Part shown: positions 55,311 to 63,830 of the stretch, in pieces
How the letters are laid out: each line of letters starts with the position of its first letter
Position numbering within the stretch: the stretch's first letter is position 1
Notes under the pieces: generated by a model
What the model was told of the DNA's origin: nothing
Seen by the model: the letters and a program-made list of their open reading frames with translations, nothing else
The model's database searches: none
Origin: Rhizorhabdus sp049889055
GTDB taxonomy: Bacteria; Pseudomonadota; Alphaproteobacteria; Sphingomonadales; Sphingomonadaceae
Reading direction: 5' to 3'
Length of the DNA: 64,000 bases
Assembly: GCF_049889055.1 (NCBI RefSeq)
Contig: NZ_JBLTWO010000011.1
Coordinates: 48,755 to 112,754, forward strand
Position numbers and translations under genes: made by a program

Positions 55311-57050
55311 CTAAAGCCCGACGAGCTTGAGCGCGGCATCGGCTGCGCCCTCCAGACCGTGGCGCGGGCGTCCGCCTGGATGAGCCGCGAGCGGGGCTTC
55401 CTCGACGATCAGGAGGCCGCTGCCGCCTTCGACCCTGTCTTTGAACAAGGCTTCCCGGCCAAGAAAATAGGGCCAGAAGGTCTCGGTCCTCGCGACCGAA
55501 TAGCGCAGATCGGCGGAAAATCCGACCAGCTGGGACTGCCCAAAAATCCGTCCCTTTTCAGCCTGTTCCGCCCGGATTCCGCGACGGCCTTTGAGGATCA
55601 GTCGGCCGGGACCGTGGAACTGGAGATAACGCAGCTGCAAGGTGAGCCATGCGGCCAGCGAAAAGAGGCGCCAATGGCTGGTGATCCGCAGCGGCCGCCC
55701 GGCGGGATGCGCCACCGCCGCCAGCGCGCGGGGCTGCAGCACGCAGCCCGCCCCCTCGGGCAGATCGAGGATCGTCACCTCGGCCAGTGGATCATGCACG
55801 GCCGAGACGGTGGTGCGCGCATCGGCGCCGGTGATGCGGGTGAGGAAGCACAGGCCCGTGACGAGGCTCGACAGCGGATGCCGCCAGTCGAGCAGCCAGT
55901 GCGTCGTCTTGACCCCTTCGACCGATGCCGATTGCAGATAGTCCTGCCGCACGAGCAGGTCCTCATCGGGGCCGAGGCGGATCGTGACCGAGGTCGTCGA
56001 GGCGGCAGGCATGGGAATGGCGATCTGGCCATCCGGGCCGCCTGAAGGGTTGCGGAGCAGGATCGAGCGCCGCCGCTCGGCATAGGGCGCGAACAGGAAG
56101 AAGAAGACCAGGCGGATCGCATAGGGCGTCAGGATGATCGCCAGCAGTGCCCAGCCGGCGGCGATCAGGATGCGGTCGAGATGGAGCCGAGCGGCCCAGA
56201 GATGCAGGCGCTCGCTCCAGCTCGCGGCCCATGTCGCGCGGGCAGCGGCCAGTTCGGTATCGAAGTCCGCAGCCCAGATGCGGGTCTTTTCGTTCGTGCC
56301 CCCGGCAATATCGTCTGCCGCGCGGGACAGCCCGTCACGGGCCGCCTGGGCCGCACGGATGGCTTTCTGCCGCGCTTCGATCAGGGCCTGCCGCCGTTGC
56401 GCATCGGCGCAGGCACCGTCGGCGGCGCGGACCAGTGCGCGATGCTCGTCAGTGTCGAACCAGGACCGCCAGCGCCACCGCCAGCGCGCTTCATAGGCCC
56501 GGCGTGCCGCCTGCGCCCGATCGCAGCGGGCCTGCGCCTGCCGCAGCGCTGCCGTCTGCGCCTGAAGGTCGACCGTCGCGGCGATCCTGTCGCGATCGGC
56601 GAGCAAGGCAGCCCGCGCCGTGCGCAGGCCTGCCAGTTCCTGTTCGGCGAGGAGGCGGTCGAACTCGGCGCGCTTGGCCTGCAGCAGCGCGTCGCCACCC
56701 TGTGCGGCGAGGATCAGCGTCGAGGGGCTTGCCGCGATGCGCTGGTCGAGCGCCTGCTTGCGGGCGTCGGTTTCGGCGATCTGCCGGTCGATCGCGTCCA
56801 GCCCGCCGCGCCGCGCCTGTTCGACCCGCGTGGAAACCTCGGCCGCCGCGCCATCGAGGCGGGGCTGGAGCGTTCGGCGGGCGTCGAGCAGGGCGGCATG
56901 GTGGAGGCGCGCGGTGCGGTCGCCCTCCGCCTGCTCGCGAAGCCAGGGAAGCGCGATCGCGGCAAAGCCGATCGCCGCCACGAGCAAGGCGTAGAGCAGG
57001 AGCCGACGCCCGAACCACCGGACGATCCGCAGGACGAGGTCGAGCAGCAT
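55311..57050 (-). CDS. membrane protein with long coiled coil, unknown function
   Basis: A 579-residue protein. A helix at about residues 18-35 is followed by a 230-residue Ala/Arg/Gln/Glu-rich coiled coil in the periplasm (or cytoplasm), a second hydrophobic segment (about 292-318, ILIAAGWALLAIILTPYAIRLVFFFLF), and a C-terminal globular domain with beta-strand-rich blocks (SVTIRLGPDEDLLVRQDYL, GRLILKGRRGIRAEQ). No family recognised. It converges with tRNA-Arg and diverges from the Old Yellow Enzyme gene. Confidence 0.72.
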   Translation of the reverse strand: MLLDLVLRIVRWFGRRLLLYALLVAAIGFAAIALPWLREQAEGDRTARLHHAALLDARRTLQPRLDGAAAEVSTRVEQARRGGLDAIDRQIAETDARKQALDQRIAASPSTLILAAQGGDALLQAKRAEFDRLLAEQELAGLRTARAALLADRDRIAATVDLQAQTAALRQAQARCDRAQAARRAYEARWRWRWRSWFDTDEHRALVRAADGACADAQRRQALIEARQKAIRAAQAARDGLSRAADDIAGGTNEKTRIWAADFDTELAAARATWAASWSERLHLWAARLHLDRILIAAGWALLAIILTPYAIRLVFFFLFAPYAERRRSILLRNPSGGPDGQIAIPMPAASTTSVTIRLGPDEDLLVRQDYLQSASVEGVKTTHWLLDWRHPLSSLVTGLCFLTRITGADARTTVSAVHDPLAEVTILDLPEGAGCVLQPRALAAVAHPAGRPLRITSHWRLFSLAAWLTLQLRYLQFHGPGRLILKGRRGIRAEQAEKGRIFGQSQLVGFSADLRYSVARTETFWPYFLGREALFKDRVEGGSGLLIVEEAPLAAHPGGRPRHGLEGAADAALKLVGL

Positions 57051-57166
57051 CGCCCTTCCATAGCCGCGCGATAAAAAAGGAACCAGCTTACCGAAATTGC
57101 GGTTGAGCCGCGGATGAAAATCGCGACAGTGGCCGTAAGCCGGGGTTCGGACTTGGGGAGATGGGA

Positions 57167-58480
57167 ATGAGCGACATGACGCCGGACAGGATGCCGATCG
57201 CGCAGTCGCTGCGTCTGCCTTGCGGTGCGGTGCTCCCCAACCGGCTTGTCAAGGCGGCGATGACCGAAGGGCTGGCGACTCCGCAGGGCGCGCCGACCGA
57301 CGATCTCGCCCGGCTCTATCGCGTCTGGTCGCAGGGCGGGGCGGGGCTGCTGCTGACCGGCAATGTGATGATCGACCGCGACCATCTCGAACGGCCGGGC
57401 AACGTCATCCTCGATCGCTTGCCCGACCGTGAGACGATGGGGCGTTACGAAGCCTGGGCGGAGGCGGGGACCGAGGGCGGAAACGGCCTGTGGATGCAGA
57501 TCAGCCACGCCGGCCGACAGACCCAGAAGAGCGTCAATCCCGCCCCCAAAGCGCCCTCGGCCGTCGCGCTGCGCGTCCCCGGCGGACGCTTCGCCACGCC
57601 GGTGCCCTTGAGCGAGGAGGAGATTGCGGATCTGATCGGCCGCTTTGCCACCGCCGCGATGGTCGCCCGCGACGCCGGTTTTACCGGCGTCCAGCTCCAC
57701 GCCGCCCATGGCTATCTGATCTCGCAATTTCTGAGCCCGCTCGCCAATCTCCGCACCGACCGCTGGGGCGGCAGTCTCGAAAACCGCGCGCGCTTTCTGC
57801 TCGACAGCGTGCGGCGGGTGCGCGCGGCGGTCGGCCCCGACTTTCCGATCTCGGTCAAGCTCAACTCGGCCGATTTCCAGCGTGGCGGCTTCGCCTTCGA
57901 GGAAAGCCTGAGCGTCGCGCGCTGGCTGGAGCGGGAAGGCGTCGACCTGCTCGAGATATCGGGCGGCTCCTATGAACAGCCGGCGATGATGGACCTCGAC
58001 GGGATCGGCGAACGCGAGGAGCCGCGCGGCGTCCCCCCGTCGACGGCGGCGCGCGAAGCCTATTTCGTCGACTTCGCCAAGGCGATGAAGGCCGAGGTCG
58101 GGACGATGCCGCTGCTGGTGACGGGCGGCTTCCGCAGCCGGGCGGCGATGGACCATGCGCTGGCCACGGGCGCGGCCGACCTGATCGGACTCGCGCGTCC
58201 GCTGTGCGGAGCGCCCGATGCCTGTCGCGCGTTGCTTGCCGGCGCTGATGCCGTCCCCCGTTATGAAAACCGATTGTCGCTGCTGCCGCGCTGGCTGAAC
58301 TGGCTGCGCGCGATCAAGCTGGTCGACGGCATCGCCGGTTTCGCGGTGCAGTTCTGGTATTATGGCCAGATCGACCAGCTCGGCCGCAAAGGGCGAATCG
58401 AGCCCGCTTTGTCGGTCTTTGCCGCGCTGCGGCAGGTGGAGCGCGACGCGGCGGCGTGGATGGCGGCGCGCAAGGCATAG
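57167..58480 (+). CDS. NADH:flavin oxidoreductase / Old Yellow Enzyme
   Basis: A 437-residue FMN enzyme. HAAHGYLISQFLSP and TDRWGGSLENRARF are the OYE active-site and FMN-binding motifs; FSVKLN-type and VTGGFRS blocks follow. Unlike classical ene-reductases it has a 70-residue C-terminal extension. GGGGAG at 57155-57160 is 6 nt before ATG 57167, better than ATG 57161. Reductive work on unsaturated aldehydes or ketones is expected; the substrate is unknown. Confidence 0.92.
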   Translation: MSDMTPDRMPIAQSLRLPCGAVLPNRLVKAAMTEGLATPQGAPTDDLARLYRVWSQGGAGLLLTGNVMIDRDHLERPGNVILDRLPDRETMGRYEAWAEAGTEGGNGLWMQISHAGRQTQKSVNPAPKAPSAVALRVPGGRFATPVPLSEEEIADLIGRFATAAMVARDAGFTGVQLHAAHGYLISQFLSPLANLRTDRWGGSLENRARFLLDSVRRVRAAVGPDFPISVKLNSADFQRGGFAFEESLSVARWLEREGVDLLEISGGSYEQPAMMDLDGIGEREEPRGVPPSTAAREAYFVDFAKAMKAEVGTMPLLVTGGFRSRAAMDHALATGAADLIGLARPLCGAPDACRALLAGADAVPRYENRLSLLPRWLNWLRAIKLVDGIAGFAVQFWYYGQIDQLGRKGRIEPALSVFAALRQVERDAAAWMAARKA

Positions 58481-58634
58481 GCTGACTGCCCCATCGGGCT
58501 CATTGGGGCGACGGGAAAGGCTCATTTGATGAGCCTTTCGCCAGCGGCGCGGATGGCGGCCTCTGCCCTTGGGCCTATCACTGGACGGCGAAGGGCGAAC
58601 GAAAATCGTCCCCTATCGGTTGGGAGAGAGAGCC

Positions 58635-60377
58635 ATGCAGGACAAATATCTGATCAAGAACGGCACTGTCGTCGACGGCACCGGCGCGCCCGCCTACAAG
58701 GCCGATGTGCGCGTGCGCGGGTCGCAGATCGTCGCGATCGAGCCGAATATCGAACCCGAGCGGCGCGAGCGCGTGATCGACGCCACCGGCTGCTATGTCA
58801 CCCCCGGCTTCATCGAGGCGCATAACCATTATGACGCGCCGATGTGGTGGATGCCCACGCTCGATCCGATGCCGGGCTATGGCGTCACCACCTCGATCAA
58901 CGGCAATTGCGGTTTCGCCGCCGCGCCGGTGCACGACGATCCGGCGGTGCGGCAGGAGATGATCGACATCTTCTCCTTCTTCGAGGACATCCCCGAAAAG
59001 CCGTTCCGCGATATGCTGCCCTGGGACTGGAAGACCTGGAGCGAGTATAAGAGGTCGGTCGTCAAGCATGTGAAGACCCCGGTCAATTTCGGCGCCTTCG
59101 TCGGGCATATCGCGATCCGCCTGGCCGTCATGGGCCTCGAAGCCTGGGATCGCACGGCGACCCCGGCCGAGATCGAGCAGATGTGCGTCCTGCTGGAGGA
59201 TGCGCTGTCCGCCGGCGCGATCGGCATGTCGACCAATCTGCTTGACCATGACAAGCATGATCGCCCGATCCCGACGCGCAAGGCCGACGATGCCGAGTTC
59301 GACGCGCTGTTCGCCGTCGTCGCCCGCCATCCGGGGGCGCTGGTCCAGGTCGTGGTCGACTTCTTCATGCGCCTCGACGGCCTCCAGAATTCGGAACGGA
59401 TGAGCGCGCTCGCCAAGAAGCACGGCATCCGCCTGCAGATCGCCGGCAGCGTGCCGACGCTCGCCTTCCAGTCCTTTGCGATCGAGGGCGCCGAGGCGCT
59501 CCACGCGCGCAACAAGGCGGAGGGCAATGATGTGTGGCCGGGCTTCCACGTGATCTCGCCGACCACGATCGTCAGCTTCAACTCCTCGCTGCTGTTCGCC
59601 CAGTCGAACAATTATGTGTGGAGCGAGGTCGTCCAGACCAAGGGCGAAGAGGCGAAGATCGCGCTGCTCGAAAGCCCCGAATGGCGGGCGCGGGCGCGCG
59701 AATCCTGGGCGCAGACCTTCCCGATCTCGCCGATCGGCCGGCCCGAGGACATCTTCTTCATGGAAAGCGCCACCGGCGTCGGCCCGATCACCGGCACGCT
59801 GCGCGACTATATGGACGCCAACGGCATCGACCATCCGTCGGACGCGCTGGCCGACTGGCTGCTCGACAACGGCACCGACTCGATCATCAAGACCGCCGAC
59901 TTCCCCAATAATGAGGAAGCGCTCGACAAGCTGCTGACCGACCCGCAGGCGCTGGGCAATCTGTGCGACTCCGGCGCGCATGGGCAGATGTTCTGCGGCG
60001 TGGGCGACAATGTCCTGTTCCTCACCCGCTATGTCCGCGACCGCAAGCAGCTGACGATCGAGCAGGGCATCGAATATCTGAGCGGCCGCATCGCCCGCCA
60101 CTTCAACCTTCCCGATCGCGGCACGCTGAAGGTGGGCAAGAAGGCCGACATCGTCGTGTTCGACCTCGCCGAGATCGAGCGCCGCCCCGACGAGAAGGCG
60201 TGGGACGTGCCGGACGGGGAGGGCGGCACCACCTACCGCTACACCCGCCAGCCCGCGCCGATGCGCCTGACCATGGTCAACGGCATCCCCACCTTCGACC
60301 GCGGCGCCTTCGCCGGCCACTTCCCTGGCGAGTTCATCGGCCCCGAGGTCGAGGCGCTGGCCCAGGCGGCGGAATGA
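58635..60377 (+). CDS. N-acyl-D-amino-acid deacylase-like amidohydrolase
   Basis: A 580-residue amidohydrolase with the metal-binding HNHYD (H63, H65), GAIGMSTNL, and SGRIARHFNLPDRGTLKVGKKADIVVFD near the C-terminus. The pattern is that of D-aminoacylases and related dihydropyrimidinase-like enzymes. An intact SDSGAHG-type (CDSGAHG) motif is present. ATG 58635 follows GGGAGAGAG. It ends at two hairpins before the island boundary. Confidence 0.9.
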   Translation: MQDKYLIKNGTVVDGTGAPAYKADVRVRGSQIVAIEPNIEPERRERVIDATGCYVTPGFIEAHNHYDAPMWWMPTLDPMPGYGVTTSINGNCGFAAAPVHDDPAVRQEMIDIFSFFEDIPEKPFRDMLPWDWKTWSEYKRSVVKHVKTPVNFGAFVGHIAIRLAVMGLEAWDRTATPAEIEQMCVLLEDALSAGAIGMSTNLLDHDKHDRPIPTRKADDAEFDALFAVVARHPGALVQVVVDFFMRLDGLQNSERMSALAKKHGIRLQIAGSVPTLAFQSFAIEGAEALHARNKAEGNDVWPGFHVISPTTIVSFNSSLLFAQSNNYVWSEVVQTKGEEAKIALLESPEWRARARESWAQTFPISPIGRPEDIFFMESATGVGPITGTLRDYMDANGIDHPSDALADWLLDNGTDSIIKTADFPNNEEALDKLLTDPQALGNLCDSGAHGQMFCGVGDNVLFLTRYVRDRKQLTIEQGIEYLSGRIARHFNLPDRGTLKVGKKADIVVFDLAEIERRPDEKAWDVPDGEGGTTYRYTRQPAPMRLTMVNGIPTFDRGAFAGHFPGEFIGPEVEALAQAAE

Positions 60378-60384
60378 GACTGCG

Positions 60385-60414
60385 CTCCCCGGCGGGTCGA
60401 AGCCTGCCGGGGAG
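60385..60414. terminator. hairpin after the amidohydrolase
   Basis: CTCCCCGGC (60385-60393) pairs with GCCGGGGAG (60406-60414); two more pairs can form in the loop. There is no T-run, and the following terminator at 60429 is stronger. Confidence 0.4.
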
Positions 60415-60428
60415 TGAAGAAATGGAAC

Positions 60429-60463
60429 AATGCGCGTCGGGCACATGTCCGGCGCGCATTTTT
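60429..60463 (+). terminator. intrinsic terminator before the island
   Basis: AATGCGCG-t-CGG (60429-60440) pairs with CCG-g-CGCGCATT (60449-60460) and is followed by TTT, giving a T-run. It ends the amidohydrolase transcript 26 bp before the tRNA fragment. Confidence 0.8.
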
Positions 60464-60489
60464 CTGTCGTCGAAGGGGAGTAGAAGCCG

Positions 60490-60535
60490 TGGAGCGGGTG
60501 AAGGGAATCGAACCATCGTCGTAAGCTTGGGAAGC
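60490..60535 (-). repeat. 3' fragment of tRNA-Gly(CCC), candidate att site
   Basis: Read on the minus strand, this 46-nt stretch is the last part of a tRNA-Gly: anticodon loop TTCCCAA (CCC), GCTTAC, a T-arm with TTCGATT, acceptor CACCCGC, discriminator T and CCA. The 5' half is absent; upstream sequence diverges inside the anticodon stem. One T-stem base (GATGG for GAGGG) is mispaired, as expected of a non-functional copy. The GC content falls on its right side, so it is likely the displaced 3' end left by integration into a tRNA-Gly gene. Confidence 0.72.
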
Positions 60536-60837
60536 ATCGGATTTTCGCAGTTTTCTGCGGATATCCGAGCAAAACCAAGTCCAGCCCACGCCTTATCTTT
60601 CAATCGGTTAGCTATTGACAGCAAAACAGTCAAGTTGCGTTGCAGTGAACGGGACGCTGACTCACAACACCTTCTGTCGCCTGTCGATGGCTTAACCATG
60701 GGGGTGTCGCGAACACCGATCTCCTTATGTCTTTGGCTTTCGCACCGCCGTGGACCTATGTCTGCTTGACCCATCCAGCGCTGCGTGGTCAACGGAGCAG
60801 GCGGGAACCGAAACAATGCGGGGTGAAGGCGGGGGTG
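60536..60837. other. non-coding stretch at the island edge
   Basis: No gene supported. It starts with a hairpin TCGGAT-ttt-CGCAG-tttt-CTGCG-gat-ATCCGA (60537-60568), directly beside the tRNA fragment. A TTAACCAT is seen at 60692. The frame of the next protein is open from ATG 60727, but that extension lacks helical or conserved features. Confidence 0.5.
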
Positions 60838-61422
60838 ATGCGTTTGCTACGAGCGCTGCCATTTATGGGGCGATTATCAGACTGCTCGGCCGAGGATCGC
60901 CGGGAAGCTTTCGTCGAGGTGCTTCTCGCGACCCTCTTCTCAACGATGCCACTGTGGTTTCTGCCATTGCTCAGCGGTGTATTTTTTCTCAAGCCCGTCA
61001 CGGGATACGATGCGATCAGAACCGGCGAGTTGTTTTTGTTTTCTACCGCGCTCGTTGGGCCTCTCGGCTACATCATATCTAAGAACTACGGTGAAAAATC
61101 ACCTGTGGGAGGCGCTGGAAATCGTCTGCTAAGATACTCGATTAAATTCCCTTACGGCGCAGGATTTATTTTCGCCTGTGTCGCGATTTGCCTCGTTTCG
61201 AGCTTCGCCTTTTTAGTTTTACGAAACCCATTTTTCCAGTCGAGCGAGATATCGAAGTTGATCAACTATGATGGTGTTATCAGTTTATCATGGTTCACTT
61301 TCTGTCTCTCTACGCTGATCCTCTTTTGCGCCATGTCATATCGCAATGGCTTTGATAGCATTGCGCGGACCATGTCGGAGCAGGAAAGATCGTTCGCGGC
61401 TGATTGGGAGGCGCAGAAATGA
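60838..61422 (+). CDS. four-helix membrane protein of the island
   Basis: A 194-residue protein with four hydrophobic helices (about 30-50, 62-80, 105-127, 146-166) and a charged C-terminal tail. No family recognised. ATG 60838 is preferred, preceded by purine-rich GGCGGGGG; ATG 60727 would extend it by 37 residues. Its stop overlaps the DGQHR start by 4 bp (ATGA), so the two products are made together and may interact. AT-rich codons differ from the chromosome. Confidence 0.65.
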   Translation: MRLLRALPFMGRLSDCSAEDRREAFVEVLLATLFSTMPLWFLPLLSGVFFLKPVTGYDAIRTGELFLFSTALVGPLGYIISKNYGEKSPVGGAGNRLLRYSIKFPYGAGFIFACVAICLVSSFAFLVLRNPFFQSSEISKLINYDGVISLSWFTFCLSTLILFCAMSYRNGFDSIARTMSEQERSFAADWEAQK

Positions 61423-62585
61423 CTGCTGATCTGCCCGTAGATCCTGACGCAATCACGTTCGATTTTCCATGCATCCGAGCCCGCCAGCCGATTGGCGACA
61501 TCTTTGTTGGAGCGATTCCGCATAAGCAGTTGCAGAAGATTACTTATTTTGATGTTCGAAGAGTATTACGCGACGAGCGTGATTTCGAACGTTACCTCGG
61601 CATTCAGCGACCGTTGGATGAGAAGCGTGTCGGCCAGCTAAACACCTACGTCAATTTCAAAGATGCCTCCTTCCCGACGTCAATCATTCTGGCTCTCACT
61701 GAGGGTTATGTGTCATTCGATGACACGACAAACCGGATGACCGTCTCAAACTGTCGCACGGGAGAGTCAGTCCCCAGCATCAACCTTGGGCAAATTGCGC
61801 GCGTTTTGGATGGGCAGCACCGCATCGCTGGCCTTCAAGGGTTTAAGGGCGAGGCGGACACCTTCGATCTGTCCGTTACCCTTTTTGTCGGGGCGGATAT
61901 TGCCGACCAAGCCCAAATATTTGCAACGGTAAATTTGGAGCAAACGAAGGTAAATAAGAGTCTCGTTTATGATCTCTATGAACTGGCGCATTCGCGTAGC
62001 CCACAAAAGACATGCCACAACATCGCTGTCGCACTGGATGGGGATGCTACTTCGCCTCTGTATAAACGCATCAAGCGGCTTGGAATTGCAACCGAGGGAC
62101 GATTTTTCGAGCCCGTCACTCAGGCTACATTCGTCGAAGCACTAATCGGCTATATTAGCAAAGATCCGAAATTAGATCGGGATAAGCTGCTGCGCGGCAA
62201 CAAGCTCTCAATGGCAGTTGACGACGACCTCTATAAAATGCCGCTCCGAAACCTCTTTATCAAAGATCAAGACATCGAGATTGCAAAGATTGTGAACAAT
62301 TATTTTCTAGCAGTTCGTCAGAAGTGGCCGACAGCATGGGATGAGCGCGGTCGCGGATATGTGCTTAACCGAACCAACGGATTTCGAGCGCTCATGCGGT
62401 TCTTCCGTAAAGCCTATTTACAGGTTGCCGAACCGGGGGATATTCCCTCACCACAACGCTTCTATGAGCGAGCACTTAGCCGAGTGCCACTGAAGGACAC
62501 AGATTTCACAATAGAAAATTTCGGTCCCGGAACATCTGGAGAAGCCAGATTGGTTCGCGTTCTGCGAGGCGAGGAAACGCTTTGA
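61419..62585 (+). CDS. DGQHR-domain protein (DndB-like)
   Basis: A 388-residue protein with the signature VLDGQHRIAG (DGQHR at residues 131-135) and the FATVNLEQTKVNKSL block (about 168-182) of the DGQHR/DndB family. Known members include DndB, a regulator in phosphorothioate DNA modification; others are orphan proteins on mobile elements. DndC, DndD and DndE are not in the visible sequence. A ParB/nuclease-like fold is typical of the family. Coupled to the membrane protein before it and followed by a methylase 42 bp on. Confidence 0.82.
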   Translation: MTADLPVDPDAITFDFPCIRARQPIGDIFVGAIPHKQLQKITYFDVRRVLRDERDFERYLGIQRPLDEKRVGQLNTYVNFKDASFPTSIILALTEGYVSFDDTTNRMTVSNCRTGESVPSINLGQIARVLDGQHRIAGLQGFKGEADTFDLSVTLFVGADIADQAQIFATVNLEQTKVNKSLVYDLYELAHSRSPQKTCHNIAVALDGDATSPLYKRIKRLGIATEGRFFEPVTQATFVEALIGYISKDPKLDRDKLLRGNKLSMAVDDDLYKMPLRNLFIKDQDIEIAKIVNNYFLAVRQKWPTAWDERGRGYVLNRTNGFRALMRFFRKAYLQVAEPGDIPSPQRFYERALSRVPLKDTDFTIENFGPGTSGEARLVRVLRGEETL

Positions 62586-62627
62586 TCTCGCTCAAATGGT
62601 CTGCTGCTGCACATTGCCGGAATAAGG

Positions 62628-63425
62628 ATGACTGATCCCTTTTTGAAATGGGCAGGCGGCAAACGATGGCTCGCTGCTTCGGGCGAGCTACCCGTGCCGC
62701 GCGAATATGTGCGCTATGTCGAGCCGTTTCTGGGCGGAGGCGCGATGTTTTTTCATCTCAAGCCCGCCACCGCCATTCTGTCCGATATTAATGCTGAATT
62801 GATCGAGCTATATGCCGTCGTTCGTGACCAACCTGAGGCGCTCCGGAGGTTGATGGCAGCGCATCAGCAACAGCACTCTACGGACTACTATTATAGCACT
62901 CGCGCCGCCGTACCATGCTCTCAGATTGAGAGAGCCGCGAGGACGCTTTATCTCAATCGAACCTGCTGGAATGGCTTGTACCGGGTAAATCTACGCGGTG
63001 AATTTAACGTTCCGATCGGAACAAAAACTACCGTTTTGTTTGCAGATGAGACTTTCGAGGTGGCGTCGGAGGCGTTGCGAGGCGCGAATTTGATGTGCTG
63101 CGATTTTGAAACGACGATCGAAACTACGGGGGTAGGCGATTTTATATTTATCGATCCGCCGTATACCGTGCAGCATAATTTGAATGGGTTTCTAAAGTAC
63201 AACGAACGCATCTTTAGTTGGGCTGACCAGATACGGCTGCGGGACTGCGTGGCTGCTGCGATAACTCGGGGAGCCGCTGTTGCCGTTACTAACGCAGATC
63301 ACGAGAGCGTGCGTGCGCTCTATAGTGGCATTTGCGAATATAGGCAGCTTCGAAGGTCTAGCGTGCTTGCTGGCGACGCGAACAGGCGAGGGCAAACCAC
63401 TGAGGCGTTGTTCTTCGTCTCATAA
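62628..63425 (+). CDS. DNA adenine methylase (Dam/DpnM type)
   Basis: A 265-residue alpha-class N6-adenine methyltransferase. FLKWAGGKRWL near the start and EPFLGGGAMFF (32-42) bind SAM, and the catalytic DPPY is at about residues 176-179. Length and motif order match Dam and DpnM, which act on GATC; specificity here is unknown. No matching restriction gene is adjacent in the window. AAGG precedes ATG 62628. Confidence 0.92.
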   Translation: MTDPFLKWAGGKRWLAASGELPVPREYVRYVEPFLGGGAMFFHLKPATAILSDINAELIELYAVVRDQPEALRRLMAAHQQQHSTDYYYSTRAAVPCSQIERAARTLYLNRTCWNGLYRVNLRGEFNVPIGTKTTVLFADETFEVASEALRGANLMCCDFETTIETTGVGDFIFIDPPYTVQHNLNGFLKYNERIFSWADQIRLRDCVAAAITRGAAVAVTNADHESVRALYSGICEYRQLRRSSVLAGDANRRGQTTEALFFVS

Positions 63426-63830
63426 GCTGGTGACGTTAAGCCAGAGCCGCGCGCGCATTCCCATCGCGATAAGCTCACGTCGATGCCGAACCTTCAGTGA
63501 GCAACGGAATCGGTATTTCGAGCACGATCCAGCTACGTTGGCGGCTAACCGGCTAGGATCTTCACTGAAATAGCCGTTCGTCATTAACGTTGCCAGCCGC
63601 CGCCGCGCGACTTCCGGCGTGACAATGTTGGAAGCGCCCACTATCTTACTCGATGTCTCCTCAGGTCTCGTAAGCCTCAGGTGATGCACATGACTTGCTA
63701 AGCACGGGTCCGCTCTGTCGGGCGGCCCACGAAATACAATAGACCCACGGGTAAATACGTGGGGCGTTCTGCCCCGTGCTCGCACGTTACGAACCACCCG
63801 ACACCAGCCGGGAGCGAGGTAGGGGGCGAC
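63426..63830. other. 405-bp intergenic stretch with hairpins
   Basis: No gene is confidently supported. A minus-strand frame (63420-63797, about 125 codons) has no recognisable domain. Near the right end CCCACG/CGTGGG (63744-63749 and 63758-63763) and GGGGC/GCCCC (63761-63765 and 63771-63775) can form mutually exclusive hairpins about 55-85 nt before the next start codon. Confidence 0.5.

Noticed and set aside
60490..60535. Functional tRNA-Gly gene
   Set aside because: Only the 3' half is present; no 5' acceptor, D-arm or 5' anticodon stem, and one T-stem mismatch.
63420..63797. 125-codon minus-strand frame in the island gap
   Set aside because: No domain or convincing start site; it overlaps the methylase 3' end and contains the leader hairpins of the next gene.
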